The notes: generated by a model not told the origin, from the letters alone. DNA of 64,000 bases from Amnibacterium setariae (GCF_003581425.1 NZ_QXTG01000002.1:1426001-1490000); one strand, 5' to 3'. Positions 35,527 through 44,224 are shown, counted from the stretch's first letter. Made by a program: numbers and translations.

Positions 35527-36807
35527 TCAGCGGGCCGCCTGGATCGGCGCCGGCCGGTCGACGCCTGCCGGCAGCACGCGGCCGAGCACCGCCGCCCCGG
35601 CGAGCGCGAGGAGCATGCCGACGGCCACCACCGGCGCCCACGCCCACGGCACGCCGCTGCCGAGCAGGACCCCCGCGACCGGCGGCCCTATGAAGCCCGC
35701 GACGGAGACGACGGTCGACCCGAGCGCGTTGTAGCGCGCCCGCAGCGCGTCCGTCGCGAGCTCGTTCGGCAGACCGCCCGCGACGGGCGAGAACAGCGTC
35801 TCGCCGAGCCCGAACACGCCGAGCGACACGACCAGCCCCGCCGCCGCGGCCGCCCCGTGCAGCGCGGGCAGCGCTGCGGCGGCGGAGACCGCCCACGCGA
35901 CGGACCACAGCGCGCCGGCGAGGAGCAGCAGGCGGGAGCGCCGCCAGCCCGCGGTGAGCCGGACCACGAGCAGCTGGCTCACGACGATGACCGCCGTGTT
36001 CACCGCGAACCCGATCCCGACGACGCCGGGGTCGACGCCCACCACCAGCGTGGCGAAGGCCGCCCACGGGCCGTCGAGCTGGGCGTACCCGAAGAGCGAG
36101 AAGAGGAACGCGCACGCGAGGAAGCCGACGAACGGCCGGTTCGTCAGCACCGCCCGGTAGCCGCCCGGGCCGGAGCGCTCCGCGCCGTCCTCCTTCGGGA
36201 CCGGCGCGAACCCCGGGCTGCGACGAAGGCCGAGCAGGACGATGGCCGCGTAGGCCGCGGTCGTCGCCGCGTTCACCAGGTAGATCACCTGGAAGGTGAC
36301 GGGGCGGTCGACGGACACCACCGCGCCCGACACGAGCCCTCCGATGCCGATGCCCGCGTTCAGGATGCCGAAGCGCAGCGCGTACGCCCTCGGCCGCTGC
36401 TCGGCGGGGAGCTGCGCCGCGACCATGCCGTTGAGGGCCGGGAAGACCACGGTGTTGCCGACGGCGGACAGGGCGACCGCGAGGAAGGCCTCGGCCGTGC
36501 CGGCCTGCGGCGCGAGCAGCGCGGCGCCGGCCGCCTGCACGACCATGCCGCCGACGGCGAGCCGGCCGAGGCCCACCCGGTCGCCGAGCGCACCGGCGAC
36601 CGGGGCCGCGGCGAACGCGAGCACCGCGCCGACGGCCGACGCGGCGCCGGCGAGCGGCAGCGGCAGCCCGCGGACGCCGTGGAGGTAGACGAACAGGAAC
36701 GGCAGCGTCAGACCGGTGCCCAGGGTCGAGACGAAGGTCCCGACGAGCGTGAGCCGCCACGCCCGGCGGCCGGCGGCGAGCCGTTCGTCGCTCCAGCCGT
36801 CGCTCAC
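35527..36807 (-). CDS. Major facilitator superfamily transporter
   Basis: A 426-residue protein with about 12 spans, of the drug-exporter type (MdtH/YceE-like layout). The loop between spans two and three is VAGALGDRVGLGRLAVGGMV, the usual MFS G-D-R signature, and NALGSTVVSVAGFIGPPVAG is near the C-terminus. Substrate is unknown; drug or metabolite efflux is the common role of such proteins. GTG 36807 has TACGGT exactly at -12 to -7, so the mRNA is probably leaderless. It lies downstream of an AraC-type gene on the same strand. Confidence 0.88.
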   Translation of the reverse strand: MSDGWSDERLAAGRRAWRLTLVGTFVSTLGTGLTLPFLFVYLHGVRGLPLPLAGAASAVGAVLAFAAAPVAGALGDRVGLGRLAVGGMVVQAAGAALLAPQAGTAEAFLAVALSAVGNTVVFPALNGMVAAQLPAEQRPRAYALRFGILNAGIGIGGLVSGAVVSVDRPVTFQVIYLVNAATTAAYAAIVLLGLRRSPGFAPVPKEDGAERSGPGGYRAVLTNRPFVGFLACAFLFSLFGYAQLDGPWAAFATLVVGVDPGVVGIGFAVNTAVIVVSQLLVVRLTAGWRRSRLLLLAGALWSVAWAVSAAAALPALHGAAAAAGLVVSLGVFGLGETLFSPVAGGLPNELATDALRARYNALGSTVVSVAGFIGPPVAGVLLGSGVPWAWAPVVAVGMLLALAGAAVLGRVLPAGVDRPAPIQAAR

Positions 36808-36866
36808 CGCAGCACCGTAGTCGGCGGCCGCGACAGCGCCGGACGGCGCCCCGCCAGGACCGGGCC

Positions 36867-36935
36867 GTCAGCACGGGTCCGTCGGCGCAGCCCCGTCGGC
36901 GCAGCCCTGTCAGCGCAGCCCCGTCAGCGCAGGGG
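36867..36935. repeat. 14-bp tandem repeat, about five copies, across the AraC stop codon
   Basis: Units begin at 36867 (diverged), 36881, 36895, 36909 and 36923, with consensus GTCRGCGCAGCCCC. The last copy contains the stop codon of the AraC gene, so the repeat lies between the AraC and MFS genes and into the end of the former. It is probably a replication-slippage array. Confidence 0.8.
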
Positions 36936-37910
36936 CGCCGGCGGACGCCCGAGGTCCACGAGCGCCGCGTACTCCCCGATCGTGACGCCGTAGCGGGCCT
37001 TGAAGGCGCGGGTGAGCTGGTCGCGGCTGCCGAACCCGCTCCGCTCCGCGAGCGCGCCGATCCTCGGCAGCCGGCCGTCGTTCCGCAGCCGTTCGCCGAT
37101 GAGGTCGAGGCGCCGCTCCCGGATGTGCCGGGCGAGCGAGCTGCCGTCGACGTTGAAGACCTGGTGCACCCAGCGCAGGCTCACGCCGAACTCGGCGGCG
37201 ATCGACTGCGGCCCGAGGTCGGGGTCGTCGAGCCGGCGCTCGATGTGGTCGAGGATGCGGGCGCGCAGGTCGTGCTCCACGCCCTCCGGCACGGAGTCCT
37301 CGACCACCGCGACCGCCACGGCGCGCAGCGCCCGTGCCGCGGGGCACTCCGGGCCGCCGGCCTCCGGGTCGAGCACCTGGCCGGCGAGCGCGAGCAGACC
37401 GGCCGTGATGCGGGTGGCGGGGAGCTCCCCGATCGACGCCCCGACCGCGGCTCGGGCCTCCGGCCCCAGGTGCACCGGCTGCAGCGCGACGAGGACGGTG
37501 CTCGTGCGGACCGGGACGCCGAACCGCAGCGGGTCCGTCGTGCTGAGCAGGTGGACCGACCCGGCTCCCCCGTCGACGCCCCTGCCGTTCGTCCAGTAGC
37601 GCACGCGCCCCTCGGTGACGAGCACCAGGTGCACGGACGCCGGGTCCCGGGACGCGGGCCGTGCGCCCGACACCGGCGTCGTCGACCAGGCGCCCACCCG
37701 CGCGCCGTCGAGGGCGACGGCGCTCCACGACGCGTCGAACCCGGCCGGGTCGGGCACGGCGACGCGGACCCGCTCCTGCAGCCGGCGCAGGCCGCCGGCT
37801 CCGCGCCAGGACTCGACGGCGACGCCGGGCCGCTCGGTCCCGCGGCGCACCCGGTCGGCGGCCGGGCGCTCGTCGTCGAACGCGGAGCCGGGCGGCAGGG
37901 TCATGACCAC
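36924..37910 (-). CDS. AraC-family transcriptional regulator
   Basis: A 328-residue regulator. The N-terminal 190 residues form a cupin-like sensor domain of the AraC-binding-domain-2 type (WSAVALDGARVGAW, VTEGRVRYWTNGRG). The C-terminal double helix-turn-helix is LGPQSIAAEFGVSLRWVHQV and IGALAERSGFGSRDQLTRAF, ending KARYGVTIGEYAAL. The ligand is unknown. GTG 37910 has GAGGG at good spacing; ATG 37904 is an alternative. The MFS gene downstream, on the same strand, may be its target. Confidence 0.9.
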   Translation of the reverse strand: MVMTLPPGSAFDDERPAADRVRRGTERPGVAVESWRGAGGLRRLQERVRVAVPDPAGFDASWSAVALDGARVGAWSTTPVSGARPASRDPASVHLVLVTEGRVRYWTNGRGVDGGAGSVHLLSTTDPLRFGVPVRTSTVLVALQPVHLGPEARAAVGASIGELPATRITAGLLALAGQVLDPEAGGPECPAARALRAVAVAVVEDSVPEGVEHDLRARILDHIERRLDDPDLGPQSIAAEFGVSLRWVHQVFNVDGSSLARHIRERRLDLIGERLRNDGRLPRIGALAERSGFGSRDQLTRAFKARYGVTIGEYAALVDLGRPPAPLR

Positions 37911-38028
37911 CGGGCCGCCCTCGGCGACTCGGAAGACGAGGCTCCGATCACCGGACCAGCATCATCGCCGAGGTGGGTCTTGTCTGCCCTTGGAAGTCGG
38001 GGTCGACCCTGCGATCACGTCCGCAGGA

Positions 38029-38068
38029 ACGTCGAAGGGCCGGTCCGTCCGGACCGGCCCTTCGACGT
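38029..38068 (-). terminator. Strong terminator of tRNA-Lys
   Basis: ACGTCGAAGGGCCGGTCC (from 38029) and GGACCGGCCCTTCGACGT (to 38068) form a perfect 18-bp stem with a 4-base loop. It begins 14 bases after the 3' end of the minus-strand tRNA gene. There is no T tract. Confidence 0.85.
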
Positions 38069-38081
38069 GCAGTCTGCGCGG

Positions 38082-38154
<73 letters not shown>

Positions 38155-38211
38155 GCACGGCCGCTCAGCGGCCGAGCAGCAAGATTAGCAGAAACGAGAG
38201 GACCCTCCTTC

Positions 38212-38691
38212 ATGACGGACACGACGCTCCGGCTCGCCGCCGGCGACCAGGCCCCCGACTTCACGCTGCCCGACTCGACGGGCGCCTCGACCGCCCTCGC
38301 GGACTACCGCGGCCGGAAGGTGGTCGTGTACTTCTACCCGGCGGCCATGACCCCCGGGTGCACGACCGAGGCGTGCGACTTCCGCGACAACCTGAACTCG
38401 CTGTCCTCGGCCGGGTACCAGGTCATCGGGATCTCGAAGGACCAGCCGGCGGAGAACGCCAGGTTCGCGGAGCAGGAGTCGCTGAACTTCCCGCTCCTGT
38501 CCGACCCGACGCTCGAGGTCCACCGCGCGTACGGCGCCTACGGCGAGAAGTCGCTCTACGGCAAGAAGGTCGAGGGCACGATCCGCTCCACCTTCGTGCT
38601 CGACGAGCAGGGCCGCGTCAGCCTGCCGCTCTACAACGTGAAGGCGACGGGCCACGTCGCGAGCCTGCGCAAGAAGCTCGGCGTCGACTGA
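38212..38691 (+). CDS. bcp: Thioredoxin-dependent peroxiredoxin (Bcp type)
   Basis: A 159-residue peroxiredoxin that reduces hydrogen peroxide and organic peroxides. The motif MTPGCTTEACDFRD carries both the peroxidatic C50 and the resolving C55 five residues later, the atypical two-cysteine BCP arrangement. DQAPDFTLPDSTGAS and VIGISKDQPAENARF are also typical. ATG 38212 follows GAGAGGA. It is divergent from the tRNA-Lys gene. Confidence 0.94.
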   Translation: MTDTTLRLAAGDQAPDFTLPDSTGASTALADYRGRKVVVYFYPAAMTPGCTTEACDFRDNLNSLSSAGYQVIGISKDQPAENARFAEQESLNFPLLSDPTLEVHRAYGAYGEKSLYGKKVEGTIRSTFVLDEQGRVSLPLYNVKATGHVASLRKKLGVD

Positions 38692-38698
38692 GCCGCGG

Positions 38699-39121
38699 TC
38701 AGGAGGCGCCGGTGCTCCGCGCCGTCGCCTCCCGGACCGGCCGCGTGAACAGGAGCACGAGCACGACGACCGCGGGGACGACCGCGGCCGCGGCGAAGAG
38801 CTGTCCGCCCTGCCCCTGCAGCGCGTAGATGCCCACGAACGCCTGCACGACCTGCCAGACGACCCCCGGGGTGCGCGACCAGGGCCGCGCGCGGAAGGTG
38901 CCGACCGCGACGAGCGCGAGCAGCGCCGCCGCGACGGCGAAGGTGCCCGCGACGCCCCAGGTCGTCGCCGGGTACTGCCCGCTCGCGCCGACGACGGCGT
39001 TCACGGCGAAGCCGAGGACCGCGATCGCCTCCAGCGCTTCGACGACGGCGACCACCACCAGACCGGCGGGACGGCGTACAGGGTCCGTGGAGGCGCTCAC
39101 AGGTACATCCAACCGCGACAC
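38699..39121 (-). CDS. Conserved actinobacterial membrane protein, function unknown
   Basis: A protein of up to 140 residues with four predicted spans: LVVVAVVEALEAIAVLGFAV, GVAGTFAVAAALLALVAVGT, GVVWQVVQAFVGIYALQG and AAAVVPAVVVLVLLF. The layout resembles small membrane proteins near peroxiredoxin and whiB genes in actinobacteria. The start is uncertain: GTG 39121 gives the longest form, while GTG 39100 (seven codons later) has GGATG at good spacing. It converges with bcp, ending 7 bases from its stop. Confidence 0.7.
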   Translation of the reverse strand: MSRLDVPVSASTDPVRRPAGLVVVAVVEALEAIAVLGFAVNAVVGASGQYPATTWGVAGTFAVAAALLALVAVGTFRARPWSRTPGVVWQVVQAFVGIYALQGQGGQLFAAAAVVPAVVVLVLLFTRPVREATARSTGAS

Positions 39122-39351
39122 CCTTGATCCGGCTTCGGTGCTGTGTCACCATGTTTCCGGTTCGTTTCGATGCCCCCGAAGTCGTGGGCATACGGTGACA
39201 CGAACAAGAGGGACGGGCGACCGCCCCTCTTCGGCTGTCCGGGGCTGTGACCGCCCCGAGCCCCGTCACCCGGAGAACATCGAGCGGACGCTGACTGCCC
39301 GGCGCCGCCTGCTGCCGCCGGGACGACTGAACGAATGAAGGAGCGCCCCGG

Positions 39352-39600
39352 ATGGATTGGCGTGACCGAGCGGCCTGCCTGACCGCGGACCCCGAGCTGT
39401 TCTTCCCCGTCGGCAACACCGGGCCGGCGGTGGATCAGATCGAGCGCGCGAAGTCCGTCTGCGGCCGCTGCACGGTCACCGAGTCCTGCCTCCAGTACGC
39501 GCTCGAGACCTCGCAGGACTCGGGCGTCTGGGGCGGTCTCTCCGAGGACGAGCGCCGCGCCCTCAAGCGCCGCGCCGCCCGCGCCCGCCGCTCCGCCTGA
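39352..39600 (+). CDS. whiB1: WhiB-family transcriptional regulator, WhiB1-like
   Basis: An 82-residue iron-sulfur regulator. The four cluster-binding cysteines are C9, C37, C40 and C46 (CGRCTVTESC), followed by SGVWGGLSEDERRALKRR, the WhiB motif and basic DNA-contact tail. ACLTADPELFFPVGNTGPAV matches WhiB1 closely, the essential, NO-sensitive member that binds the sigma factor. ATG 39352 has AAGGAG upstream. The 230-base leader contains an 8-bp inverted repeat GTGTCACC/GGTGACAC and a TACGGT -10 candidate, possibly a CRP-type control region as in mycobacteria. pdtaS follows convergently, as next to whiB1 in mycobacteria. Confidence 0.93.
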   Translation: MDWRDRAACLTADPELFFPVGNTGPAVDQIERAKSVCGRCTVTESCLQYALETSQDSGVWGGLSEDERRALKRRAARARRSA

Positions 39601-39614
39601 CCTCGAGCATCCTC

Positions 39615-39649
39615 CAGGCCGTCGTCGTCCATCGGACGACGGCGGCCTG
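39615..39649. terminator. Bidirectional hairpin between whiB1 and pdtaS
   Basis: CAGGCCGTCGTCGTCC (39615-39630) and GGACGACGGCGGCCTG (39634-39649) form a 16-bp stem with one mismatch and a 3-base loop, between convergent genes. Confidence 0.7.
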
Positions 39650-39705
39650 AACCGTTGCCGGCCGGCCGGCGATCACTTCGTGAACCGGTCGCACCGCGAT
39701 GCGGG

Positions 39706-41196
39706 TCACTCGGTGAAGTTGAACGGCACCGCGATCGTCACCTCGGTGCCGCGGCCGGACATGGTGTGCCAGTCGATCAGGCCGCCGAGCTCGCCCTCGA
39801 TGAGGGTGCGCACGATCTGCGTGCCGAGCCCCGTGCCGACCTTGCCCTCCGGCAGGCCCACGCCGTTGTCGCGGACGGAGACCGTGAGGCCCTCGTCCGC
39901 GCGGTGGGCGGTGATCACGACGTTCCCCTCGCGGCCCGCGAGCCCGTGCTCGACCGCGTTCGTGACGAGCTCCGTGAGCGCGAGCGCGAGCGGCGTCGCG
40001 TAGTCGCTCGGCAGCACGCCGAACGCACCGCGCTTGATGGGGTGCACCCGCGTGTGGTGGGTCGACGCGACCTCCGCGATGAGCATCAGCACCCGGTCGA
40101 AGACCTCGTCGAAGTCGACGCTCTGCGCGAGGCCCTGGCTCAGGGTGTCGTGCACCACCGCGATCGCCGACACGCGCCGGGTCGCCTGCGACAGCGACTC
40201 GCGCGCCTCCTCCGAGTTCGAGCGGCGCGCCTGGATCCGCAGCAGCGAGGCGACGGTCTGCAGGTTGTTCTTCACCCGGTGGTGGATCTCGCGGATCGTC
40301 GCGTCCTTGGTGATGAGCTCCTGCTCCTGGTGGCGCAGCTCGGTCACCTCGCGGCAGAGGACGATCGCGCCGACACGCTCCTCGTCGTGCCGGACCGGGA
40401 TCGCGCGGATGGAGAGGGTCGAGCCGCGCGCCTCCACCTCGGTGCGCCACGGCGCCTTGCCGGTCACGACGACGGGCAGCATCTCGTCGACGCCGAAGCG
40501 CTCGGGCAGCAGCTCGGTGACGACCTGGGCGAGGTTCTGCCCCTCCAGCTCGCCGGAGAAGCCGATGCGGTTGAAGGCGGAGAGCGCGTTGGGGCTCGCG
40601 AAGAGCACCGTGCCGTCGACGTCGAGCCGGATCAGGCCGTCGGAGGCGCGCGGGGCGCCGCGGCGCGGCGCGGTCGGCGCGGTGAGCGTCGGGAAGTCGC
40701 CGGTCGCGATCATGCGGAACAGATCGTTGGCGCAGTCGTTGAACGTGAGCTCCTGGCGGCTCGGCATCCGCGCCTCGGAGAGGTTCGTGTGGCGGGTCAG
40801 GACGGCGATCGGGCCGATCGTCTGCTGCGGGCCCGCGGAGGGCGAGGTGCGGCGCAGCACCGGGACGGCGCGCACGCGGGTCGGCGTCTCCTCGAACCAG
40901 TCCGGCGCCGACGAGTCGAGGATCGCGCCGCGCTCGAAGGCGTCGGTGACGAGCCGCTTCCAGTCGGGCTTGATGACCTGCCCGACGAAGTCGCGGTAGA
41001 AGAGCGTGGCGGCGGAGGACGGCCGCGCGTGCGCGACGGCGACGAACTCGCCGTCGATCGACGGGGTCCAGAGCACGATGTCGGCGAAGGCGAGGTCGGC
41101 GAGCAGCTGCAGGTCGCCGAGCAGCGCGTGCAACCAGTTGAGGTCGTCCTCGCTGGACCGGCTGTGCGCGCTGACGAGCTCGCTCATGGTCGGCAT
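39706..41196 (-). CDS. pdtaS: PdtaS-type sensor histidine kinase (HisKA_2)
   Basis: A 496-residue soluble kinase. Order: GAF domain (about residues 25-160), PAS domain (about 190-285, RLDVDGTVLFASPNALSAFN), HisKA_2 region with IREIHHRVKNNLQTVASLLR (phospho-accepting histidine at about 305), and an ATPase domain (LVTNAVEHGL, VRDNGVGLPEG, GTGLGTQIVRTL). In mycobacteria PdtaS signals to the RNA-binding antiterminator PdtaR and responds to copper and nitric oxide. The length and the neighbouring whiB1 fit this orthology; PdtaR is not in the window. TAGAAT lies at -12 to -7 of ATG 41196, so a leaderless mRNA is likely; ATG 41187 is an alternative. Confidence 0.93.
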   Translation of the reverse strand: MPTMSELVSAHSRSSEDDLNWLHALLGDLQLLADLAFADIVLWTPSIDGEFVAVAHARPSSAATLFYRDFVGQVIKPDWKRLVTDAFERGAILDSSAPDWFEETPTRVRAVPVLRRTSPSAGPQQTIGPIAVLTRHTNLSEARMPSRQELTFNDCANDLFRMIATGDFPTLTAPTAPRRGAPRASDGLIRLDVDGTVLFASPNALSAFNRIGFSGELEGQNLAQVVTELLPERFGVDEMLPVVVTGKAPWRTEVEARGSTLSIRAIPVRHDEERVGAIVLCREVTELRHQEQELITKDATIREIHHRVKNNLQTVASLLRIQARRSNSEEARESLSQATRRVSAIAVVHDTLSQGLAQSVDFDEVFDRVLMLIAEVASTHHTRVHPIKRGAFGVLPSDYATPLALALTELVTNAVEHGLAGREGNVVITAHRADEGLTVSVRDNGVGLPEGKVGTGLGTQIVRTLIEGELGGLIDWHTMSGRGTEVTIAVPFNFTE

Positions 41197-41202
41197 CCCC
41201 GG

Positions 41203-41208
41203 ATTCTA
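41203..41208 (-). promoter_or_regulatory. -10 element of a probable leaderless pdtaS promoter
   Basis: TAGAAT, close to the -10 consensus, lies exactly at -12 to -7 of the longer ATG start of pdtaS. This also supports that start over the one three codons later. Confidence 0.6.
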
Positions 41209-41234
41209 CGGACGTCCCGGCGCCCGCCCGGACG

Positions 41235-41447
41235 TCAGTGGCGCGGCAGCGAGTAGACGCCGTCCGCGTCGGCGACCGCGCCCGTCGCGACGAGCCGCGC
41301 GACGACGTCGCCGAACGGGTCGGGCTCGCCCATCGACGGCAGCGCCCGCCGGTCGAGGTCCTCGGGCGGCAGCGCCGCCCGCAGCTGCGCGAGCGTCGCC
41401 GGACCGGCGGCGAGCCGGTCGAGGATCCGTCGTTCCGCCTCGTCCAC
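41235..41447 (-). CDS. Small winged-helix-like protein
   Basis: A 70-residue protein. The opening DEAERRILDRLAAGPATLAQ and the ending DVVARLVATGAVADADGVYS have the pattern of a small winged helix (helix, turn, beta hairpin), as in short DNA-binding or protein-interaction modules. Such proteins often occur in actinobacteria, but no function is assigned. GTG 41447 lies two bases after the pabC stop, so it is the second gene of an operon with pabC. Confidence in the gene is moderate. Confidence 0.6.
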   Translation of the reverse strand: MDEAERRILDRLAAGPATLAQLRAALPPEDLDRRALPSMGEPDPFGDVVARLVATGAVADADGVYSLPRH

Positions 41448-41449
41448 GG

Positions 41450-42328
41450 TCAGTCGCGCCGAGCGAGCAGGTGCGCGTTCAGCTCGGCCGTGAAGCCGGC
41501 GTCGATCGGCCGGTCGACGCCGTCGACGGACCGGATCGGCGCGGCGTTGCGCACGCTCGACAGCAGCCAGAGCGCGTCGGCGGTGTCGAGCGCGTCGCGC
41601 GTCAGCAGCTCGTAGGAGGTGGTCATCCCACGGCTGCGGGCGAAGCGGAACGCCTCCGCCTGCGTGGTGCCGGCGAGGATGCCGAGGCTCGTGGAGGGGG
41701 TGAGCAGCCGGTCGCCGCGCTTGACGAGCAGGTTCGACGTCGGACCCTCGAGCAGGTATCCGTCCGCGCTGATGAAGAGGGCGTCGTCGGCGCCGCGGCG
41801 CTTCGCCTCGCGCGACGCGGCCATGTTGACCGCGTACGAGAGGGTCTTCGCGCCCTGGAGCAGCCAGGGCAGCTCCGCGACGCGGTCGTGCTGCAGCCCG
41901 CGGTCGAGCACCACCGCACGGACGCCCTCCGTCCGCGCCGCCGTGTGGTCGGGCGAGGGCGAGCCGAGCACCCAGCCGGTGGGCTGCCCGGTGCCCTCGA
42001 CGCCGCGCGTGTAGACGAGCTTCACGAACGCCTCGCGGTGCTCGGCGAGCCGCTCCGCGACGGCGATCGTGGCGGCGCGCCAGGCGGCCTCGTCGGGCTC
42101 GGGCAGATCGAGCATCGCCGCCGACCGGGCGAGGCGGGCGAGGTGCGCGTCCACCGCCTGGGCGCGTCCGCCGCCGACGCTCATCGTCTCGAAGACGCCG
42201 TCGCCGCGCGTGGCGCCGAGGTCGAGCACGGTCAGCAGGGGCGCGTCGGGGTCGGCGAAGCGGAACGGCTCGGCGGCCGCTCCCCCGGCGGCGGGAGCGG
42301 TCAGGACGGCGAGGATCCGGTCGGGCAC
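41450..42328 (-). CDS. pabC: Aminodeoxychorismate lyase / class IV aminotransferase
   Basis: A 292-residue pyridoxal-phosphate enzyme of fold type IV. The cofactor lysine is K161 in QGAKTLSYAVNMAASREAKR. The family segment DLGATRGDGVFETMSV and GYLLEGPTSNLLVKRG are intact, with GILAGTTQAEAF near the phosphate site. The most likely role is release of 4-aminobenzoate and pyruvate from aminodeoxychorismate in folate synthesis; a branched-chain or D-amino acid aminotransferase is the alternative. GTG 42328 is 13 bases after the gene upstream, and CAGAAT at -12 to -7 may give it its own promoter. Confidence 0.85.
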   Translation of the reverse strand: MPDRILAVLTAPAAGGAAAEPFRFADPDAPLLTVLDLGATRGDGVFETMSVGGGRAQAVDAHLARLARSAAMLDLPEPDEAAWRAATIAVAERLAEHREAFVKLVYTRGVEGTGQPTGWVLGSPSPDHTAARTEGVRAVVLDRGLQHDRVAELPWLLQGAKTLSYAVNMAASREAKRRGADDALFISADGYLLEGPTSNLLVKRGDRLLTPSTSLGILAGTTQAEAFRFARSRGMTTSYELLTRDALDTADALWLLSSVRNAAPIRSVDGVDRPIDAGFTAELNAHLLARRD

Positions 42329-42341
42329 GGACCCATTCTGC

Positions 42342-43595
42342 TCAGAAGGGCGCGGGGCGGAGCCTGCGCAGCACCGCGGGTGCCCGCCGCGGGGGCCGGG
42401 CCGGCCGGTCGAGGAGGTGGTCGGCGGCGAACCGGCGGAGGGCGGCGGTCGCGGCGGACCGGGGCGCGGCGTCGCCGAGGGTCCTGGCGGTGAGCAGGGC
42501 GGCGTCGCAGGCGACGGGGTCGGAGGGCACGAGCACGACGTCCTCGATCCCGCCGAACCGCTGCAGGCTCGCCCGGATCTGCGCGCCCGCGCCGAGCCCG
42601 ACCGCGCTCTGCCGCACCTTCGTCACCACGGCGCGGACGCGGTGGGGGTCGACGAGCTCGACGAGGTCGCCGAACGCCCGCACGTAGCGCGCGAGCCCGA
42701 TCGGGTCGCCCGCTCCGATCGCCACGACGGTGTCGGCGGCGCGGAGCGCGGCGATCGTCGCGGCGTTGCGGCGCGGGGCGAAGAGGTCGCTCACGATCTC
42801 CTCGTCCGCCTCGAGGTTGAAGCCCGTGTCGACGATCGTGTGGTCGGCCCACGTCCGGCACTGGTCGAGCACCTTCGTGATGCGATCCGCCGACAGCTCC
42901 GGCCAGCGGGCCGGGCGCCCGATCCCGGTGAGCACCCGCAGCTCGCCGCGTGCGCACCGGTACCGCTGCGCGACGCGGTCGAGCTCCTCGCCGGTCAGCG
43001 CGCCCGCGGCCGCGAGCCGGCACGCGGCCGCGAGGCCGGGCGCCTCGTCGAGCAGCCCGAGCGACGGCGCGACGGCAGCCCCGATCGTGTCGGCGTCGAC
43101 GAGCGCGACCCGGAGGCCCGCCGCGGCCAGCTCGCCCGCGAGGGCGATGGCCGTCGTCGTGCGGCCCGGCGCACCGGCCGGTCCCCAGACGGCGGTGACC
43201 CGCCCGGGTCGGGGCGCCGTCGGCGCCGGCGTCGTCACCGGCTCCATCGCGGGGCCCGCGGCGATCCGCAGCGCGACGTCCTCGGCGGAGGCCGAGGCGT
43301 CCATCGGCTGCCGCACCCCGAGCGCGGCGGCGTGACGACGCCCCTCCTCCCCCTCCGCGAGCACCACGACGGCCGCGCCGGCCTGCGCCGCCGCGAGCAG
43401 CAGCGGCGAGTCGAGGTGCTGCGGCCCGGCGCTGGCCAGGAGGACGCCGGGGCGGAGGCGGTCAAGCGCCTCCGCGGCCTCGCCCGCGCCCGGCGGCCGG
43501 GCGACGACCAGCAGGCCCGCGACGCCGAGCTCCGGCAGCAGCCGGTCCTCGACGTGCGGCGCGAGGGAGAGGACCACGGTCACGGGCTCGGTCAC
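42342..43595 (-). CDS. CpaE-like MinD/ParA-fold ATPase
   Basis: A 417-residue protein. The N-terminal 130 residues resemble a response-receiver-like domain without an obvious phosphate-accepting site. The C-terminal 280 residues form a deviant-Walker ATPase: VTAVWGPAGAPGRTTTAIAL (Walker A variant with GRTT in place of GKT/S), VALVDADTIGAAVAPSLGLL and HTIVDTGFNLEAD. This layout matches CpaE of Tad/Flp pilus systems, which positions the assembly machine. The lysine usually next to the threonines is missing, so ATP turnover may be altered. GTG 43595 overlaps the stop of the SAF-domain gene by four bases. No pilin, secretin or CpaF gene is in the window. Confidence 0.8.
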   Translation of the reverse strand: MTEPVTVVLSLAPHVEDRLLPELGVAGLLVVARPPGAGEAAEALDRLRPGVLLASAGPQHLDSPLLLAAAQAGAAVVVLAEGEEGRRHAAALGVRQPMDASASAEDVALRIAAGPAMEPVTTPAPTAPRPGRVTAVWGPAGAPGRTTTAIALAGELAAAGLRVALVDADTIGAAVAPSLGLLDEAPGLAAACRLAAAGALTGEELDRVAQRYRCARGELRVLTGIGRPARWPELSADRITKVLDQCRTWADHTIVDTGFNLEADEEIVSDLFAPRRNAATIAALRAADTVVAIGAGDPIGLARYVRAFGDLVELVDPHRVRAVVTKVRQSAVGLGAGAQIRASLQRFGGIEDVVLVPSDPVACDAALLTARTLGDAAPRSAATAALRRFAADHLLDRPARPPRRAPAVLRRLRPAPF

Positions 43596-44224
43596 GGTCG
43601 TCCTCCGCCGATCTCGACGGCGGACAGGCGTGCGCCGCCCGCCTGCGCGGCGAGGACCGCGGCGACCTCGTCCCGCGGGACCTGCAGCTCGACCGAGTCG
43701 TCCGACGCGCCCGCGATCAGGCCCTGCGGGGCGGACACCCGCGTGACGACGGCGTCGCCGACGAGGACGACCGGTGCGGCGTACCGGTTCTCGTTCGGGT
43801 CGGTCCTCGCCGCGGACCAGAGGTCGACCGTCGAGCCGACCGCGACCCCGGCCGCGAGCGGCGACGCCAGGTCGACCACGACGGTGGCCGACGAGACGGC
43901 CGTCGTCGTGCCGACCGCCGAGCGGGGGACGATCTCCCCCGCCGCGATCGGCCGGGTCGCGACGAGCCCGTCCGCCGGCAGGGCGCCGGACAGGTAGAGG
44001 CCCGCGGCGTCGCCGAGGCGCACGGTCGCGGGAGCGAGTCGCGAGGCGGTGACGCGGTCGCCGGCGACGATCGCCGAGCCGGCCCGGTAGACGACGACCG
44101 TCCGGGTCAGGGCGGCGACGAGGGCGGTCGTGCCGAGCGCGGACGCCGCGATCAGGACGACGCCGATGAGGATGCGGGGGTCCAGCAGCCGGCGGCGCCG
44201 GCCGGCGAGCGGAAGGGCGACCAT
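43592..44224 (-). CDS. CpaB-like SAF-domain membrane protein
   Basis: A 210-residue protein with one N-terminal span (ILIGVVLIAASALGTTALVA), then an SAF domain: VVYRAGSAIVAGDRVTASRL, LVATRPIAAGEIVPRSAV, and a C-terminal part ASPLAAGVAVGSTVDLWSAA and IAGASDDSVELQVPRDEVAA. This is the layout of RcpC/CpaB, the periplasmic or cell-surface Tad/Flp pilus assembly protein. Start ATG 44224 has GAGGAG at good spacing. It is coupled to the CpaE-like gene downstream, and a perfect DnaA box lies about 60 bases upstream. Confidence 0.82.
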   Translation of the reverse strand: MVALPLAGRRRRLLDPRILIGVVLIAASALGTTALVAALTRTVVVYRAGSAIVAGDRVTASRLAPATVRLGDAAGLYLSGALPADGLVATRPIAAGEIVPRSAVGTTTAVSSATVVVDLASPLAAGVAVGSTVDLWSAARTDPNENRYAAPVVLVGDAVVTRVSAPQGLIAGASDDSVELQVPRDEVAAVLAAQAGGARLSAVEIGGGRP

